Source: Neisseria subflava (GTDB lineage Bacteria; Pseudomonadota; Gammaproteobacteria; Burkholderiales; Neisseriaceae). From it: DNA of 64,000 nucleotides. Both the position numbers and the translations under genes were made by a program. The notes under the pieces are model-generated. The model made no database searches and was not told the origin of the DNA. It saw only the letters and a program-made list of their open reading frames with translations. The stretch lies in the NCBI RefSeq assembly GCF_024205705.1, contig NZ_CP073115.1:310001-374000 (forward strand). The letters are read 5' to 3'. This document shows, piece after piece, positions 17,792-27,553 of the stretch (position 1 is its first letter; every line of letters begins with the position of its first letter).

Positions 17792-19114
17792 ATGAAAATC
17801 TCCCCACAAGTGGCGATGACACTTCGCCAGATTATGCTGATGAACTTCGGTTTCTTCGGTATTCAATATAGCTTCGGGTTGCAGCAAACTGCGATTAATC
17901 CGATTTTCAGCTTTCTTCATGCCGACCCGAGCCAGTTGCCGATTTTGAATATGGCAGGTCCGATTACCGGTTTGCTGGTGCAGCCGATGATTGGTGCGAT
18001 GAGTGACCGCACTTGGGTACCTGGATTGGGCCGCCGCCGTCCGTATTTCTTGATTGGTGCCATCGGTTGCAGCCTCTGTCTCTTTATCTATCCGCACGTT
18101 ACCGCCTTGTGGGTGGCCGTATTGCTGCTGTGGCTCTTGGACATCAGCAACAACACGGCAATGGAACCTTTCCGTGCCTTTATTGCCGATACCGTTCCTG
18201 AACACCAGCAATCCACCGGTTTCTTGATGCAGTCTGTGTTTACCGGTTTGGGTATTACACTGGCCAACGTTTCCCTCTACATCTTCCAACAAATCGGCTG
18301 GTTGCAACAAACTTCCGAAGCAGGTATTCCGTATTGGGTATTCGGTTCGTTTTATATTGGTGCGGTCTGCTCCATCGGTTCGGTTTTGGTTACCGTTTTA
18401 TCAACGGCCGAACGCGAGCCCAGCCCTGAAGAAATGGCGGCCATTAAAGCCCAGCCGAGCGGTCCGGCCCATGCCGTTAAAGATATTATCGTTGCTGTCC
18501 GCGAAATGCCGACAGCCCTGTGGCAACTGGCCTTGGTGTATCTCTTCCAATGGTACGCACTCTTCATCTACTGGCAATATATTTCCCATAGTATCGTTCA
18601 ATCCGTTTGGGATTCGACTGTTGAAAATACCGAAGCGTATAGTCAAGCGGTTGCATGGACCGGTTTGGTAAACGGTTTCTACAACGTTGTAACCTTTATC
18701 TCCGCCTTCGGCCTGATGTGGATGGCGCGCAAATATGCCGCCAAATATGTTCACGCCTTCGCCGTAACCCTTGCCGCGCTGGCCTTGCTCACCATTCCGC
18801 ACATCGGCAACAAATATCTGATGTTTGCGCCGATGATTGGTTTCGGTGTCGGTTGGGCAAGTATGATGGGCGTGCCGTTTATGATTGTGGTCGGTTCTAT
18901 TCCGAAAGAGCGTTACGGCGTGTACATGGGTATTGTGAACATGATGATTGTGATTCCAATGCTGATTGAAACCGTATCTTTCGGCTGGGTGTACAAAACC
19001 TTCTTGGGTTCAAACCCTGCCAACGCGATGACTTTTGCCGGTGTTTTCCTCGCCATCGCCGCCGCGTTGACCTTAACCATTAAAACTGCGGCCAAACCGG
19101 CTACTGCGGAATAA
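17792..19114 (+). CDS. MFS sugar transporter of the GPH/SLC45-like disaccharide type
   Basis: Inner-membrane proton-coupled sugar importer with about twelve transmembrane segments in 440 residues. PMIGAMSDRTWVPGLGRRRPYFLIGA is the diagnostic loop of this group, and NNTAMEPFRAFIADTVPEHQQSTGF matches the second conserved region. CAGGAGTAG precedes the ATG. The LacI-family gene upstream makes a regulated sugar pair. In meningococcus a similar transporter sits with maltose-phosphorylase genes. Here the next gene is parC, so the catabolic enzymes are elsewhere or absent. Confidence 0.88.
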   Translation: MKISPQVAMTLRQIMLMNFGFFGIQYSFGLQQTAINPIFSFLHADPSQLPILNMAGPITGLLVQPMIGAMSDRTWVPGLGRRRPYFLIGAIGCSLCLFIYPHVTALWVAVLLLWLLDISNNTAMEPFRAFIADTVPEHQQSTGFLMQSVFTGLGITLANVSLYIFQQIGWLQQTSEAGIPYWVFGSFYIGAVCSIGSVLVTVLSTAEREPSPEEMAAIKAQPSGPAHAVKDIIVAVREMPTALWQLALVYLFQWYALFIYWQYISHSIVQSVWDSTVENTEAYSQAVAWTGLVNGFYNVVTFISAFGLMWMARKYAAKYVHAFAVTLAALALLTIPHIGNKYLMFAPMIGFGVGWASMMGVPFMIVVGSIPKERYGVYMGIVNMMIVIPMLIETVSFGWVYKTFLGSNPANAMTFAGVFLAIAAALTLTIKTAAKPATAE

Positions 19115-19140
19115 TAAAGTTTTGATTTAATACCAAAATG

Positions 19141-19185
19141 AAAAGGCCGTCTGAAACATGAAATGGTTTCAGACGGCCTTTTTTG
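19141..19185 (+). terminator. DUS-type terminator after the sugar transporter
   Basis: AAAAGGCCGTCTGAAAC and GTTTCAGACGGCCTTTTTT form a long stem followed by a T-run. It isolates the transporter from parC. Confidence 0.8.
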
Positions 19186-19322
19186 TCGAAACGGATTCCA
19201 TTTGCAGACCTGATTCGGTAAGCCTTATTGTTGCTGTGCTACCGTTCATCACTCAAATTGGCTATGACTACCGATTTTGCTTTACAATATCCTTCTTTAA
19301 TTTATTTCGTTTTACCATCCTG

Positions 19323-21626
19323 ATGACAGAACACATTTCCGCTCCAAGCCCATCTCCTATCGGCGAAGACTACCTGCTGTTAGGGCAATACGCCGAACGC
19401 GCCTATCTCGAATACGCCATGAGCGTGGTCAAAGGCCGCGCGCTGCCTGAAGTTTCAGACGGCCAAAAGCCTGTGCAGCGGCGTATTTTGTTTGCCATGC
19501 GCGATATGGGTTTGACGGCGGGTGCGAAGCCGGTGAAGTCGGCGCGCGTGGTCGGTGAGATTTTGGGTAAATATCACCCTCACGGCGACAGTTCTGCCTA
19601 TGAAGCGATGGTCCGCATGGCGCAGGATTTTACCTTGCGCTATCCCTTAATCGACGGCATCGGCAACTTCGGTTCGCGCGACGGCGACGGAGCGGCGGCG
19701 ATGCGTTACACCGAAGCACGGCTGACGCCGATTGCGGAATTGCTGTTGTCCGAAATCAATCAGGGGACGGTGGATTTTGTGCCGAACTACGACGGCGCGT
19801 TTGACGAGCCTGTACACCTGCCAGCACGTCTGCCTATGGTCTTGCTCAACGGCGCGTCGGGCATCGCGGTGGGCATGGCGACCGAAATCCCATCACACAA
19901 TTTAAACGAAGTCACGCAGGCAGCGATTGCGCTGTTGAAGAAACCGACGCTGGAAACCGCCGACCTGATGCAATACATCCCTGCGCCCGATTTTGCCGGC
20001 GGCGGCCAAATTATCACGCCGGCGGACGAATTGCGCCGGATTTACGAAACCGGCAAAGGCAGCGTGCGTGTGCGTGCGCGTTACGAAATCGAGAAGCTGG
20101 CGCGCGGACAATGGCGCGTGATTGTGACCGAGCTGCCGCCGAACGCCAACTCCGCCAAAATCCTTGCCGAAATCGAAGAGCAGACCAACCCGAAACCGAA
20201 AGCAGGCAAGAAACAGCTCAACCAAGACCAGCTTAATACCAAAAAGCTGATGCTGGATTTAATCGACCGCGTGCGCGACGAATCAGATGGCGAACATCCT
20301 GTGCGCCTTGTATTTGAACCAAAATCCAGCCGCATCGATACGGATACCTTCATCAACACGCTGATGGCACAGACTTCGCTGGAAGGCAATGTGTCCATGA
20401 ACTTGGTGATGATGGGGCTGGACAACCGCCCCGCGCAGAAAAACCTGAAAACGATTTTGCAGGAATGGCTGGATTTCCGCGTCGTGACCGTAACACGCCG
20501 TCTGAAATTCCGTTTGAACCAAGTGGAAAAACGGCTGCACATCCTTGAAGGCCGTCTGAAAGTCTTTCTGCACATTGACGAAGTGATTAAAGTCATCCGC
20601 GAATCAGACGACCCGAAAGCCGATTTGATGGCGGCGTTCGGGCTGACCGAAATTCAAGCCGAAGACATTTTGGAAATCCGCCTGCGTCAGTTGGCGCGTT
20701 TGGAAGGTTTCAAACTCGAAAAAGAATTGAACGAGTTGCGCGAAGAACAAGGCCGTCTGAATATCCTTTTGGGCGACGAAAACGAAAAACGCAAGCTGAT
20801 TATCAAAGAGATGCAGGCGGACATGAAGCAGTTCGGCGACGCGCGCCGCACACTGGTGGAAGAAGCCGGACGCGCCGTGTTGACGCAAACTACTGCCGAC
20901 GAACCCATCACGCTGATTCTGTCGGAAAAAGGCTGGATACGCAGCCGTGCCGGACACAACCTCGATTTGAGCCAAACCGCGTTCAAAGAAGGCGACCGCC
21001 TCAAACAAACCCTTGAAGGCCGCACTGTTTTACCCGTTGTCATCTTGGATTCATTGGGCAGAACCTACACGCTCGATGCCGCCGAAATCCCCGGCGGACG
21101 CGGCGATGGAGTGCCGGTTTCATCTTTAATCGAGCTGCAAAATGGCGCGAAACCTGTCGCCATGCTCACCGGCCAGCCCGAACAGCATTACTTGCTTTCA
21201 GGCAGCGGCGGCTACGGCTTTATCACCAAGTTGGCCGATATGGTCGGACGCGTGAAAGCGGGTAAAGTGGTGATGACCGTGGACAGCGGCGAAACCGTCC
21301 TGCCGCCGGTTGCCGTCTATGCTTCTTCGCTGATCAATCCCGACTGCAAAGTCGTACTGGCCAGCAGCGACCACCGCCTCTTGGCGTTTTCCATCGGCGA
21401 GCTTAAAGTCATGCCTAAAGGCCGCGGTTTGCAGCTGATGTCGTTGGCTGATGGTGCATCTTTGGAACACATTATGGTGACGACTTCTCCTGAATTTACC
21501 GTTGTATCGGTCGGCCGACGCGGTGCAGAACATCAGGAAAAACTGCGTATTGCCGATATTGACGGCAAACGCGGTAAAAAAGGCAAGGTATTGGAAATAT
21601 CAGGCCGTCTGAAAAGTTTGTCCTGA
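19323..21626 (+). CDS. parC: DNA topoisomerase IV subunit A
   Basis: Type IIA topoisomerase subunit that decatenates chromosomes with ParE. The ATG at 19323 gives 767 residues and the start MTEHISAPSPSPIGEDY; the longer reading from 19158 would add 55 unrelated residues. The catalytic tyrosine is Tyr129 in AAMRYTEARL. The quinolone-resistance region reads HPHGDSSAYEAM. Positions equivalent to gonococcal Asp86, Ser87, Ser88 and Glu91 are all wild type, so no ParC-based fluoroquinolone resistance is visible. C-terminal beta-pinwheel repeats occupy roughly residues 500-760. Confidence 0.96.
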   Translation: MTEHISAPSPSPIGEDYLLLGQYAERAYLEYAMSVVKGRALPEVSDGQKPVQRRILFAMRDMGLTAGAKPVKSARVVGEILGKYHPHGDSSAYEAMVRMAQDFTLRYPLIDGIGNFGSRDGDGAAAMRYTEARLTPIAELLLSEINQGTVDFVPNYDGAFDEPVHLPARLPMVLLNGASGIAVGMATEIPSHNLNEVTQAAIALLKKPTLETADLMQYIPAPDFAGGGQIITPADELRRIYETGKGSVRVRARYEIEKLARGQWRVIVTELPPNANSAKILAEIEEQTNPKPKAGKKQLNQDQLNTKKLMLDLIDRVRDESDGEHPVRLVFEPKSSRIDTDTFINTLMAQTSLEGNVSMNLVMMGLDNRPAQKNLKTILQEWLDFRVVTVTRRLKFRLNQVEKRLHILEGRLKVFLHIDEVIKVIRESDDPKADLMAAFGLTEIQAEDILEIRLRQLARLEGFKLEKELNELREEQGRLNILLGDENEKRKLIIKEMQADMKQFGDARRTLVEEAGRAVLTQTTADEPITLILSEKGWIRSRAGHNLDLSQTAFKEGDRLKQTLEGRTVLPVVILDSLGRTYTLDAAEIPGGRGDGVPVSSLIELQNGAKPVAMLTGQPEQHYLLSGSGGYGFITKLADMVGRVKAGKVVMTVDSGETVLPPVAVYASSLINPDCKVVLASSDHRLLAFSIGELKVMPKGRGLQLMSLADGASLEHIMVTTSPEFTVVSVGRRGAEHQEKLRIADIDGKRGKKGKVLEISGRLKSLS

Positions 21627-21695
21627 AACAAGAACAAATATATCTAAATAAATTAAATTTATACGACATTGCATGATAATAAAAAAGGTTCACTT

Positions 21696-23282
21696 ATGAA
21701 CAGAGCCAATCTTCAAGAACTGGGTAATCTGAGGGAGCGGATTCCCGGTGTAATCAACATTGCCCGAATAGCCATCGTCTTACCGCTTTTGGTTTTGCAC
21801 GCTTTCGGCAGCTACACAGGCGGCAACCTGATTGGCGTTTCGTTGCCGGACGTTGAGTTTTATATCTGGGTAACGCTGTATTTCTTCCTGATTATGCTCT
21901 CCGTGTTCCGCCCGGGCTGGCAGTGGCAGTCTTTGGATTTACCCAATGCCAGCGCTGTGGTCGACATTACCATGATGATGGTTTTGGTGTATATCTCCGG
22001 CGGTACGGCTTCCGGTTTCGGGATTTTGGTTTTGCCGTTTGTCGCCACGTCGTGTCTGCTCAGTTATGGCCATTACCCCATGCTGTATGCAGGCTATACG
22101 GCAATGTTGTTTATTTTGAACCTGTTTTTAGACGGCAGTATGCGTTTCGATTCGTTTAATTGGGACGCAAAATCAATGGTGAATTCTTCGATGCTGATCG
22201 GCGCAGGCTATCTGGTGGCAATGCTGACATCGTTTGCTGCCCGTTATCTGGAGCAGGCCACAGAGTCCGCCAGCCGTCATCAACTGGCCTACCGCCGTAT
22301 CAGCGGCTTGAATCATTTGGTTTTGAACCGCGTACAGGAAGCGGTTGTGGTGATTGATGCGACCCAACGCGTGTGGCTGTTTAACAAGCAGGCAAAAATC
22401 TATTTCCCCAGCCTGATTATCGATCAGCAGGAAATCGTGTTTGGCGAATTGGTGGCACGCTGGCAGCGTCAACCCGACAAACCTTTTGAAACCGATATCC
22501 ATATTTTCCAACACGCCATGCACGTCCGTGCCGTTCCGCTGATTCAGGAGCAGACCGAGCTGCTGATGCTGTACGTCCGTTCATTGCGTGAAGTGGCTGC
22601 GGAGGCCATGTCCACCAAGCTGACTTCGCTCGGACAGTTGACTGCCAACCTTGCTCACGAAATCCGTAATCCGATGTCCGCCATCCGTCATGCCAGCGAT
22701 TTGTTGCAAGAGGGCGATGAGGCAGATCCGCTCAAGGCCAAGCTCTACAACATCATCGACAGCAATATCCAACGCATCGACAAGATGTTGGAAGACGTAT
22801 CCCTGCTTAACAAACGAGACAACATCAGCCGCCAGCCGATTAATCTGATGAAATTCTGGTTAGAGTTCAAGCAGGAATTTACCTTGAACAATCCCGATGC
22901 CATCGGCTGTTTGCGCATGAATATGGACGGCAACAACCTGACCGTATTGGTCGATCCTATGCATTTGCAGCAAGTGATGTGGAACTTGTGCAACAATGCG
23001 TGGCGACACAGCCGTCAGGACGAAAACGCCATTACCGTCCTTATCCGTTCAAGCGGCAGGATGCATATTTCCATCGTAGTGGCGGACAACGGCAAAGGCG
23101 TGCCACCCGATGTACGAAATCATTTGTTCGAGCCGTTTTACACCACCGAAAAACAAGGCACCGGCTTGGGGCTTTACGTCGCACGCGAGTTGGCACACGC
23201 CAATATGGGGCAGCTGCATTATCACCCTGAAATGAACGGGTTTGAATTGATTTTACCGAAGGAGCAAGCGCAGGATGAATAA
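21696..23282 (+). CDS. pilS: PilS-type membrane sensor histidine kinase
   Basis: Sensor of a two-component pair with the NtrC-family regulator downstream. About six transmembrane segments fill residues 20-175, as in PilS of Pseudomonas. A PAS-like linker follows. The HisKA domain has His321 in LTANLAHEIRNPMSAIRHASD, and the ATPase domain shows VMWNLCNNAWRHS, VADNGKGVPP and KQGTGLGLYVAREL. The ATG at 21696, after AAAAAAGG, is preferred to an upstream TTG. Its end overlaps the regulator start by eight bases. In Pseudomonas this kinase controls pilin expression. That role here is inferred. Confidence 0.88.
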   Translation: MNRANLQELGNLRERIPGVINIARIAIVLPLLVLHAFGSYTGGNLIGVSLPDVEFYIWVTLYFFLIMLSVFRPGWQWQSLDLPNASAVVDITMMMVLVYISGGTASGFGILVLPFVATSCLLSYGHYPMLYAGYTAMLFILNLFLDGSMRFDSFNWDAKSMVNSSMLIGAGYLVAMLTSFAARYLEQATESASRHQLAYRRISGLNHLVLNRVQEAVVVIDATQRVWLFNKQAKIYFPSLIIDQQEIVFGELVARWQRQPDKPFETDIHIFQHAMHVRAVPLIQEQTELLMLYVRSLREVAAEAMSTKLTSLGQLTANLAHEIRNPMSAIRHASDLLQEGDEADPLKAKLYNIIDSNIQRIDKMLEDVSLLNKRDNISRQPINLMKFWLEFKQEFTLNNPDAIGCLRMNMDGNNLTVLVDPMHLQQVMWNLCNNAWRHSRQDENAITVLIRSSGRMHISIVVADNGKGVPPDVRNHLFEPFYTTEKQGTGLGLYVARELAHANMGQLHYHPEMNGFELILPKEQAQDE

Positions 23283-24903
23283 ATTGCAAGAGCCGGTTTT
23301 GGTTGTCGATGACGAGGCAGACATCCGCGACCTGATGGAAATGACCCTGATGAAAATGGGTCTGCGCGTCGATACTGCGGCTGGTGTTGAAGAAGCCAAA
23401 GACAGGCTGGACAACAACGATTATTCGCTGGTGTTGACCGATATGCGTATGCCCGACGGCTCGGGTCTCGAGGTTGTCCAATACATTGATGAACTGATGC
23501 TCGACACACCCGTCGCCGTGATTACGGCCTTCGGCAATGCCGACCAAGCCGTTGAAGCCTTGAAAGCAGGGGCGTTTGATTATCTGCAAAAACCGATTAC
23601 GCTGTCGCAATTGCGTTCATTGGTCAAATCGGCAGTATCGGTTTCCGATAATACTGCCGAACCCACGCCGTCTGAAAAAGTCAAATCGCAGCCTGCGCCT
23701 GTTTCTGCCGCCCTGTATAAACCCGAACCTCAACCGGCCAAGCCTATCGTTACGCCTCCTAAGAGCGTACAGAGCGAATTTAACCGGCCTTTGACTGTTC
23801 CGGAAGGGCTCAATTCCTTAAAAGAGCGTTTTTCGGCAGGCAGCATCAATCCTGCTCTGCAACAAGACGCACCTATATTGGAAGGCGAGGACGATATGCC
23901 GCGCCTGTTGGGTACTTCGCCGCAAATGGTCGAAGTACGCCACCTGATTCGCAGATTGGCCCACAGCCTTGTTCCCGTTTATATCTCCGGCGAGTCCGGT
24001 ACGGGTAAAGAGCAGGCGGCGCGCACGATTCACGAGCTGTCCGACCGTGCCGACAAACCGTTTATTGCCGTCAACTGCGGTGCCATTCCTGAAAACCTGA
24101 TGGAAAGCGAATTTTTCGGTTATAAAAAAGGCAGCTTTACCGGCGCGGATCAAGACCGTTTAGGTTTTTTCCAACACGCTGACGGCGGTACTTTGTTCCT
24201 TGACGAAGTTGCCGATTTGCCGCTTGCCATGCAGGTTAAACTCTTGCGCGCCATTCAAGAAAAAGCCGTGCGCCGTATCGGCGATGCGCGGGAAACCTTT
24301 GTGGATGTGCGCATTATTTGTGCAACCCATAAAAACCTCGAAGCATTGGTTGAAAGCGGCGCATTCCGTCAGGACTTGTATTACCGCCTTAACGTAGTCT
24401 CCCTGCACATGCCGCCTTTGCGCGAAATGCGCGAAGACTTGGGCGCGCTGATTTTGTATCTGCTGTATAAACACCGTCACGGCAATCAAACCTACAAACT
24501 CAGCCCGAAAGCCCAAGAAGCCCTGTTGCATTACAGCTACCCCGGCAACTTCCGCGAGTTGGAAAATATCCTCGAACGCGCCGTTGCGCTGACGGTTGGC
24601 CAAGTGATACAAGTGGACGACTTGCAGATTCAAAACGCCCCACAAGTTAAGGCTGAACGCAGTGGCTTCTCCTTTGACGATATTGCCGAACCTGACGCGC
24701 GTGAAACTACGCTCAATCACAGTCCCATTCCGCCGTTTGATCCGCGCACCATGCAGATACAGGATTACCTCGACCAAGTGGAACGCAGTATCATCGAGCA
24801 GGCTTTGCAGCAAACCCGTTACAACCGTACCCAAGCCGCCAAACTTTTGGGCATCAGCTTCCGCTCCATGCGCTACCGCATGGAACGCTTGGACATCAAT
24901 TAA
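23275..24903 (+). CDS. pilR: PilR-type sigma-54-dependent response regulator
   Basis: NtrC-family activator. The receiver domain has phospho-acceptor Asp56 (LTDMRMPDGSG). A proline-rich linker (about 125-215) leads to the AAA+ domain with Walker A GESGTGKE (239-246) and the sigma-54-contact loop GSFTGA (286-291), a conservative variant of GAFTGA. The C-terminal Fis-type helix-turn-helix reads YNRTQAAKLLGISFRSMRYRM. Start overlap with pilS indicates coupling. The sigma-54 it needs is encoded intact at 11383-12738. In commensal N. elongata, RpoN activates pilE transcription. This gene is a plausible activator for that arrangement. Confidence 0.9.
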   Translation: MNKLQEPVLVVDDEADIRDLMEMTLMKMGLRVDTAAGVEEAKDRLDNNDYSLVLTDMRMPDGSGLEVVQYIDELMLDTPVAVITAFGNADQAVEALKAGAFDYLQKPITLSQLRSLVKSAVSVSDNTAEPTPSEKVKSQPAPVSAALYKPEPQPAKPIVTPPKSVQSEFNRPLTVPEGLNSLKERFSAGSINPALQQDAPILEGEDDMPRLLGTSPQMVEVRHLIRRLAHSLVPVYISGESGTGKEQAARTIHELSDRADKPFIAVNCGAIPENLMESEFFGYKKGSFTGADQDRLGFFQHADGGTLFLDEVADLPLAMQVKLLRAIQEKAVRRIGDARETFVDVRIICATHKNLEALVESGAFRQDLYYRLNVVSLHMPPLREMREDLGALILYLLYKHRHGNQTYKLSPKAQEALLHYSYPGNFRELENILERAVALTVGQVIQVDDLQIQNAPQVKAERSGFSFDDIAEPDARETTLNHSPIPPFDPRTMQIQDYLDQVERSIIEQALQQTRYNRTQAAKLLGISFRSMRYRMERLDIN

Positions 24904-24951
24904 AACGTTCAGACGGCCCAAGTTTTCAAGGCCGTCTGAAACATAAGCCTT

Positions 24952-25704
24952 ATGTACAAGATTTATTTTGACGAAACCGCATCTGCCGAACTTCGCAGCC
25001 TTGCCGCGCCTTTCGGGCTGACCGTTATCGACCGGCAGCCTAAGGAAGGCAGTTTCCTTATTGCTGACGAAAGCGGCATCAGCTTGTGCCGCGCCGGTGA
25101 AAAAGGCCGTGTCCGCGTTGATTTTGATGGCGGTGCCGCCCATTACCGGCGCACTAAAGGCGGCGGCGAGTTGATTGCCAAAGCCGTCAACCACACTGCG
25201 CAACCGACTGTCTGGGACGCTACCGGCGGACTGGGACGCGACAGCTTCGTGCTTGCCTCGTTGGGTTTGAATGTACAAACTTTTGAACAAAATCCTGCCG
25301 TTGCCTGTCTACTTTCAGACGGCCTCAACAGGGCAGGGCAAAGTGAAGAGGCACGGGAGATTGCCCAACGCATTACTTTGCACTTCGGCAATGCCGTTGA
25401 TTTAATGCAGGAATTGGCAACGCAAAACGGCAGGCCCGATGTGGTGTACCTAGACCCAATGTATCCGGAACGCCGCAAAACCGCCGCCGTGAAAAAAGAA
25501 ATGGCTTACTTTCACGACTTGGTCGGCGCGGCACAAGATGAAGCCGAGTTGTTGGACGCAGCGTTGAATACCGCCAAAAAACGCATTGTCGTCAAACGCC
25601 CACGCTTGGGCGAATTTCTCGACGGGCGCAAACCTGCTTATCAATACACAGGCAAAAGCACGCGTTTTGACGTTTACCTTCCGACAAGGCCGTCTGAAGA
25701 CTAG
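24952..25704 (+). CDS. rsmJ: 16S rRNA (guanine1516-N2)-methyltransferase
   Basis: SAM-dependent methyltransferase acting on G1516 of 16S rRNA. The SAM-binding motif is VWDATGGLGRDSFVLASLG, and the catalytic-type motif is VVYLDPMYPERRKTAAVKKEM. The 250-residue length fits the family (formerly YhiQ). It follows pilR after an outward-facing DUS pair, so co-transcription is doubtful. Confidence 0.93.
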   Translation: MYKIYFDETASAELRSLAAPFGLTVIDRQPKEGSFLIADESGISLCRAGEKGRVRVDFDGGAAHYRRTKGGGELIAKAVNHTAQPTVWDATGGLGRDSFVLASLGLNVQTFEQNPAVACLLSDGLNRAGQSEEAREIAQRITLHFGNAVDLMQELATQNGRPDVVYLDPMYPERRKTAAVKKEMAYFHDLVGAAQDEAELLDAALNTAKKRIVVKRPRLGEFLDGRKPAYQYTGKSTRFDVYLPTRPSED

Positions 25705-25806
25705 AAGCAAACTTGCAACATATCAAAAGAAACCGCCGGCGTTATCAGCGCGGCGGCAAAGTGTGATATAAATACCCTTTCCCAAACTTTATTGGAGCAA
25801 ACTATC

Positions 25807-26490
25807 ATGGAATTAGTATTCATCCGTCACGGACAAAGCGAATGGAACGCGAAAAACCTTTTCACCGGCTGGCGCGACGTCAAGCTGAGCGAGCAAGGTT
25901 TGGCAGAAGCCGCGGCAGCAGGTAAAAAGCTGAAAGAGAAGGGCTATGAGTTCGACATCGCCTTTACCTCCGTTCTGACCCGTGCCATCAAAACCTGTAA
26001 CATCGTTTTGGAAGAATCCGACCAACTGTTTGTTCCACAAATCAAATCATGGCGTTTGAACGAGCGCCACTACGGCCAGCTGCAAGGTATGGATAAAAAA
26101 CAAACCGCAGAAAAATACGGCGACGAACAAGTCCACATCTGGCGCCGCAGCTACGATACCCTGCCTCCGCTGCTTGATCCTAAAGACCCTCACTCCGCCC
26201 ACAACGACCGCCGCTATGCCAACCTGCCTAGCGATGTCGTACCTGATGGCGAAAACCTCAAAGTTACCCTCGAGCGCGTCCTGCCTTTCTGGGAAGACCA
26301 AATCGCTCCGGCCATCTTGAGCGGCAAACGTGTATTGGTTGCGGCACACGGCAACTCCCTGCGTGCGTTGGCCAAACACATCGAAGGCATTTCCGACGAA
26401 GACATCATGGGCTTGGAAATCCCAACCGGTCAGCCGCTGGTGTACAAATTGGATGAAAACCTGAAAGTAATTGAAAAATTCTACCTGTAA
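25807..26490 (+). CDS. gpmA: 2,3-bisphosphoglycerate-dependent phosphoglycerate mutase
   Basis: Glycolytic mutase interconverting 3- and 2-phosphoglycerate through a phosphohistidine. The catalytic motif VFIRHGQSEWNAKNLFTGW starts at residue 4, and the second His lies in VAAHGNSLRALAKH. The ATG at 25807 (227 aa) after TTGGAGCAAAC is standard; the TTG at 25792 is rejected. A -10-like TATAAA lies near 25768. The gene is followed by a strong intrinsic terminator. Confidence 0.96.
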   Translation: MELVFIRHGQSEWNAKNLFTGWRDVKLSEQGLAEAAAAGKKLKEKGYEFDIAFTSVLTRAIKTCNIVLEESDQLFVPQIKSWRLNERHYGQLQGMDKKQTAEKYGDEQVHIWRRSYDTLPPLLDPKDPHSAHNDRRYANLPSDVVPDGENLKVTLERVLPFWEDQIAPAILSGKRVLVAAHGNSLRALAKHIEGISDEDIMGLEIPTGQPLVYKLDENLKVIEKFYL

Positions 26491-26499
26491 GGTAAAGGG

Positions 26500-26529
26500 A
26501 AAAAGGACGTGTTGGACACGTCCTTTTTT
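26500..26529 (+). terminator. Intrinsic terminator of gpmA
   Basis: AAAAAGGACGTGT and ACACGTCCTTTTTT pair around a short loop, with the T-run in the descending arm. It is not based on a DUS. Confidence 0.9.
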
Positions 26530-26626
26530 GTACTTGTCAGTATCGAGGCCGTCTGAAGGCAGTTGATGGCGGGCGACATGAAAAAAAGGACGCGTAGAGC
26601 GTCCTTTATGGAGATTAAACCCTGTA

Positions 26627-27418
26627 TTACTGGTTTTTCTCGATGATTTCTTTGAGGTGAGGCATAGGGCTGTAACCGCTTTGGCTGCGGCCGTTAGGGA
26701 AGACCACGGTCGGTGTGCCGTTGAAGCCGAATTGTTCGCCCAATGAAGTGGTTTCCGCAACAGGGTTTTCGCAGTTTGCTTTGCCGCTTGGGAGTTTGCC
26801 TTTACGCATCCAGTCGATCCATGCTTGGGTCGGATTAGGCTGACACCACAACAGCTCGGCTTTGCGCGCAGCATCAGGGTGCAGGCTTGGAATCGGCATC
26901 ATGAAGGTATAAATCGTGATGTCGGTCATTTTTTCAAATTCATGCTCCAAGCGTTTGCAGTACGGGCAGTCCGGATCGGAGAAAACAGCGACTTTCAGTT
27001 TGCCGTTGCCGCGCACTTCTTTGATGGCTTTGTCCAAAGGCAGGGAAGCGAAGTCGATTTTGTTCAAATCGGCGGCGCGTTCTTCAGTCAGGCTTTGGCG
27101 CGTGTTGACGTTGATGAGGTCGCCAACGAGCATATAGTCGCCTTTGGCATCGGTATAGATGATTTGTTTGCCGCTGACGACAACTTCGTAAATGCCTTTA
27201 ATCGGTGTTTCATTGACGCTCAAAACTTTCAAATCTTGGGCGGCATAGACTTTTTCCAGACGCGCTTTTAAAGAAGCGGCAATGGATTTGTCGGCAGGCG
27301 CTTCCGCTTTGGCAGCCGGAGCAGGCGCCGCGTTGGCGTTGGATACTGCAGGTTGACCGCATGCCAACAAAGGAAGGACGGCAAACGGTGTTAAGATTTT
27401 GATTAACTTGGTTTTCAT
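26627..27418 (-). CDS. dsbC: DsbC-type periplasmic thiol:disulfide isomerase, probable lipoprotein
   Basis: Periplasmic enzyme that corrects disulfide bonds in secreted proteins. A lipoprotein signal ends at LLAC (residues 17-20), so the mature protein is probably membrane-anchored. An alanine-rich linker precedes the dimerisation domain. The thioredoxin domain contains the active site CPYC at residues 151-154 (FSDPDCPYCKRLEHEF) and the cis-proline loop GTPTVVFPNG. At 263 residues it fits neisserial DsbC. It is convergent with gpmA and divergent from priA. Confidence 0.93.
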   Translation of the reverse strand: MKTKLIKILTPFAVLPLLACGQPAVSNANAAPAPAAKAEAPADKSIAASLKARLEKVYAAQDLKVLSVNETPIKGIYEVVVSGKQIIYTDAKGDYMLVGDLINVNTRQSLTEERAADLNKIDFASLPLDKAIKEVRGNGKLKVAVFSDPDCPYCKRLEHEFEKMTDITIYTFMMPIPSLHPDAARKAELLWCQPNPTQAWIDWMRKGKLPSGKANCENPVAETTSLGEQFGFNGTPTVVFPNGRSQSGYSPMPHLKEIIEKNQ

Positions 27419-27553
27419 GCGAGAGACTTGCGTGTGTTAAAAGTAAGGCATTGTATCAAACCTCTGTCATGTCTGCATTGTACTCAGGCTCAAATTATCG
27501 TCTGAAAATAGCTTTCGGCTGTTAAAATACGAAAAAATGATTTGATTGTTTGT

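Noticed and set aside
19158..19322. N-terminal extension of ParC from the upstream ATG
   Set aside because: The extra 55 residues are encoded by a DUS terminator and promoter region and do not match ParC.
24160..25290. 376-codon open frame on the minus strand
   Set aside because: Shadow of pilR and rsmJ, spanning two real genes on the other strand.
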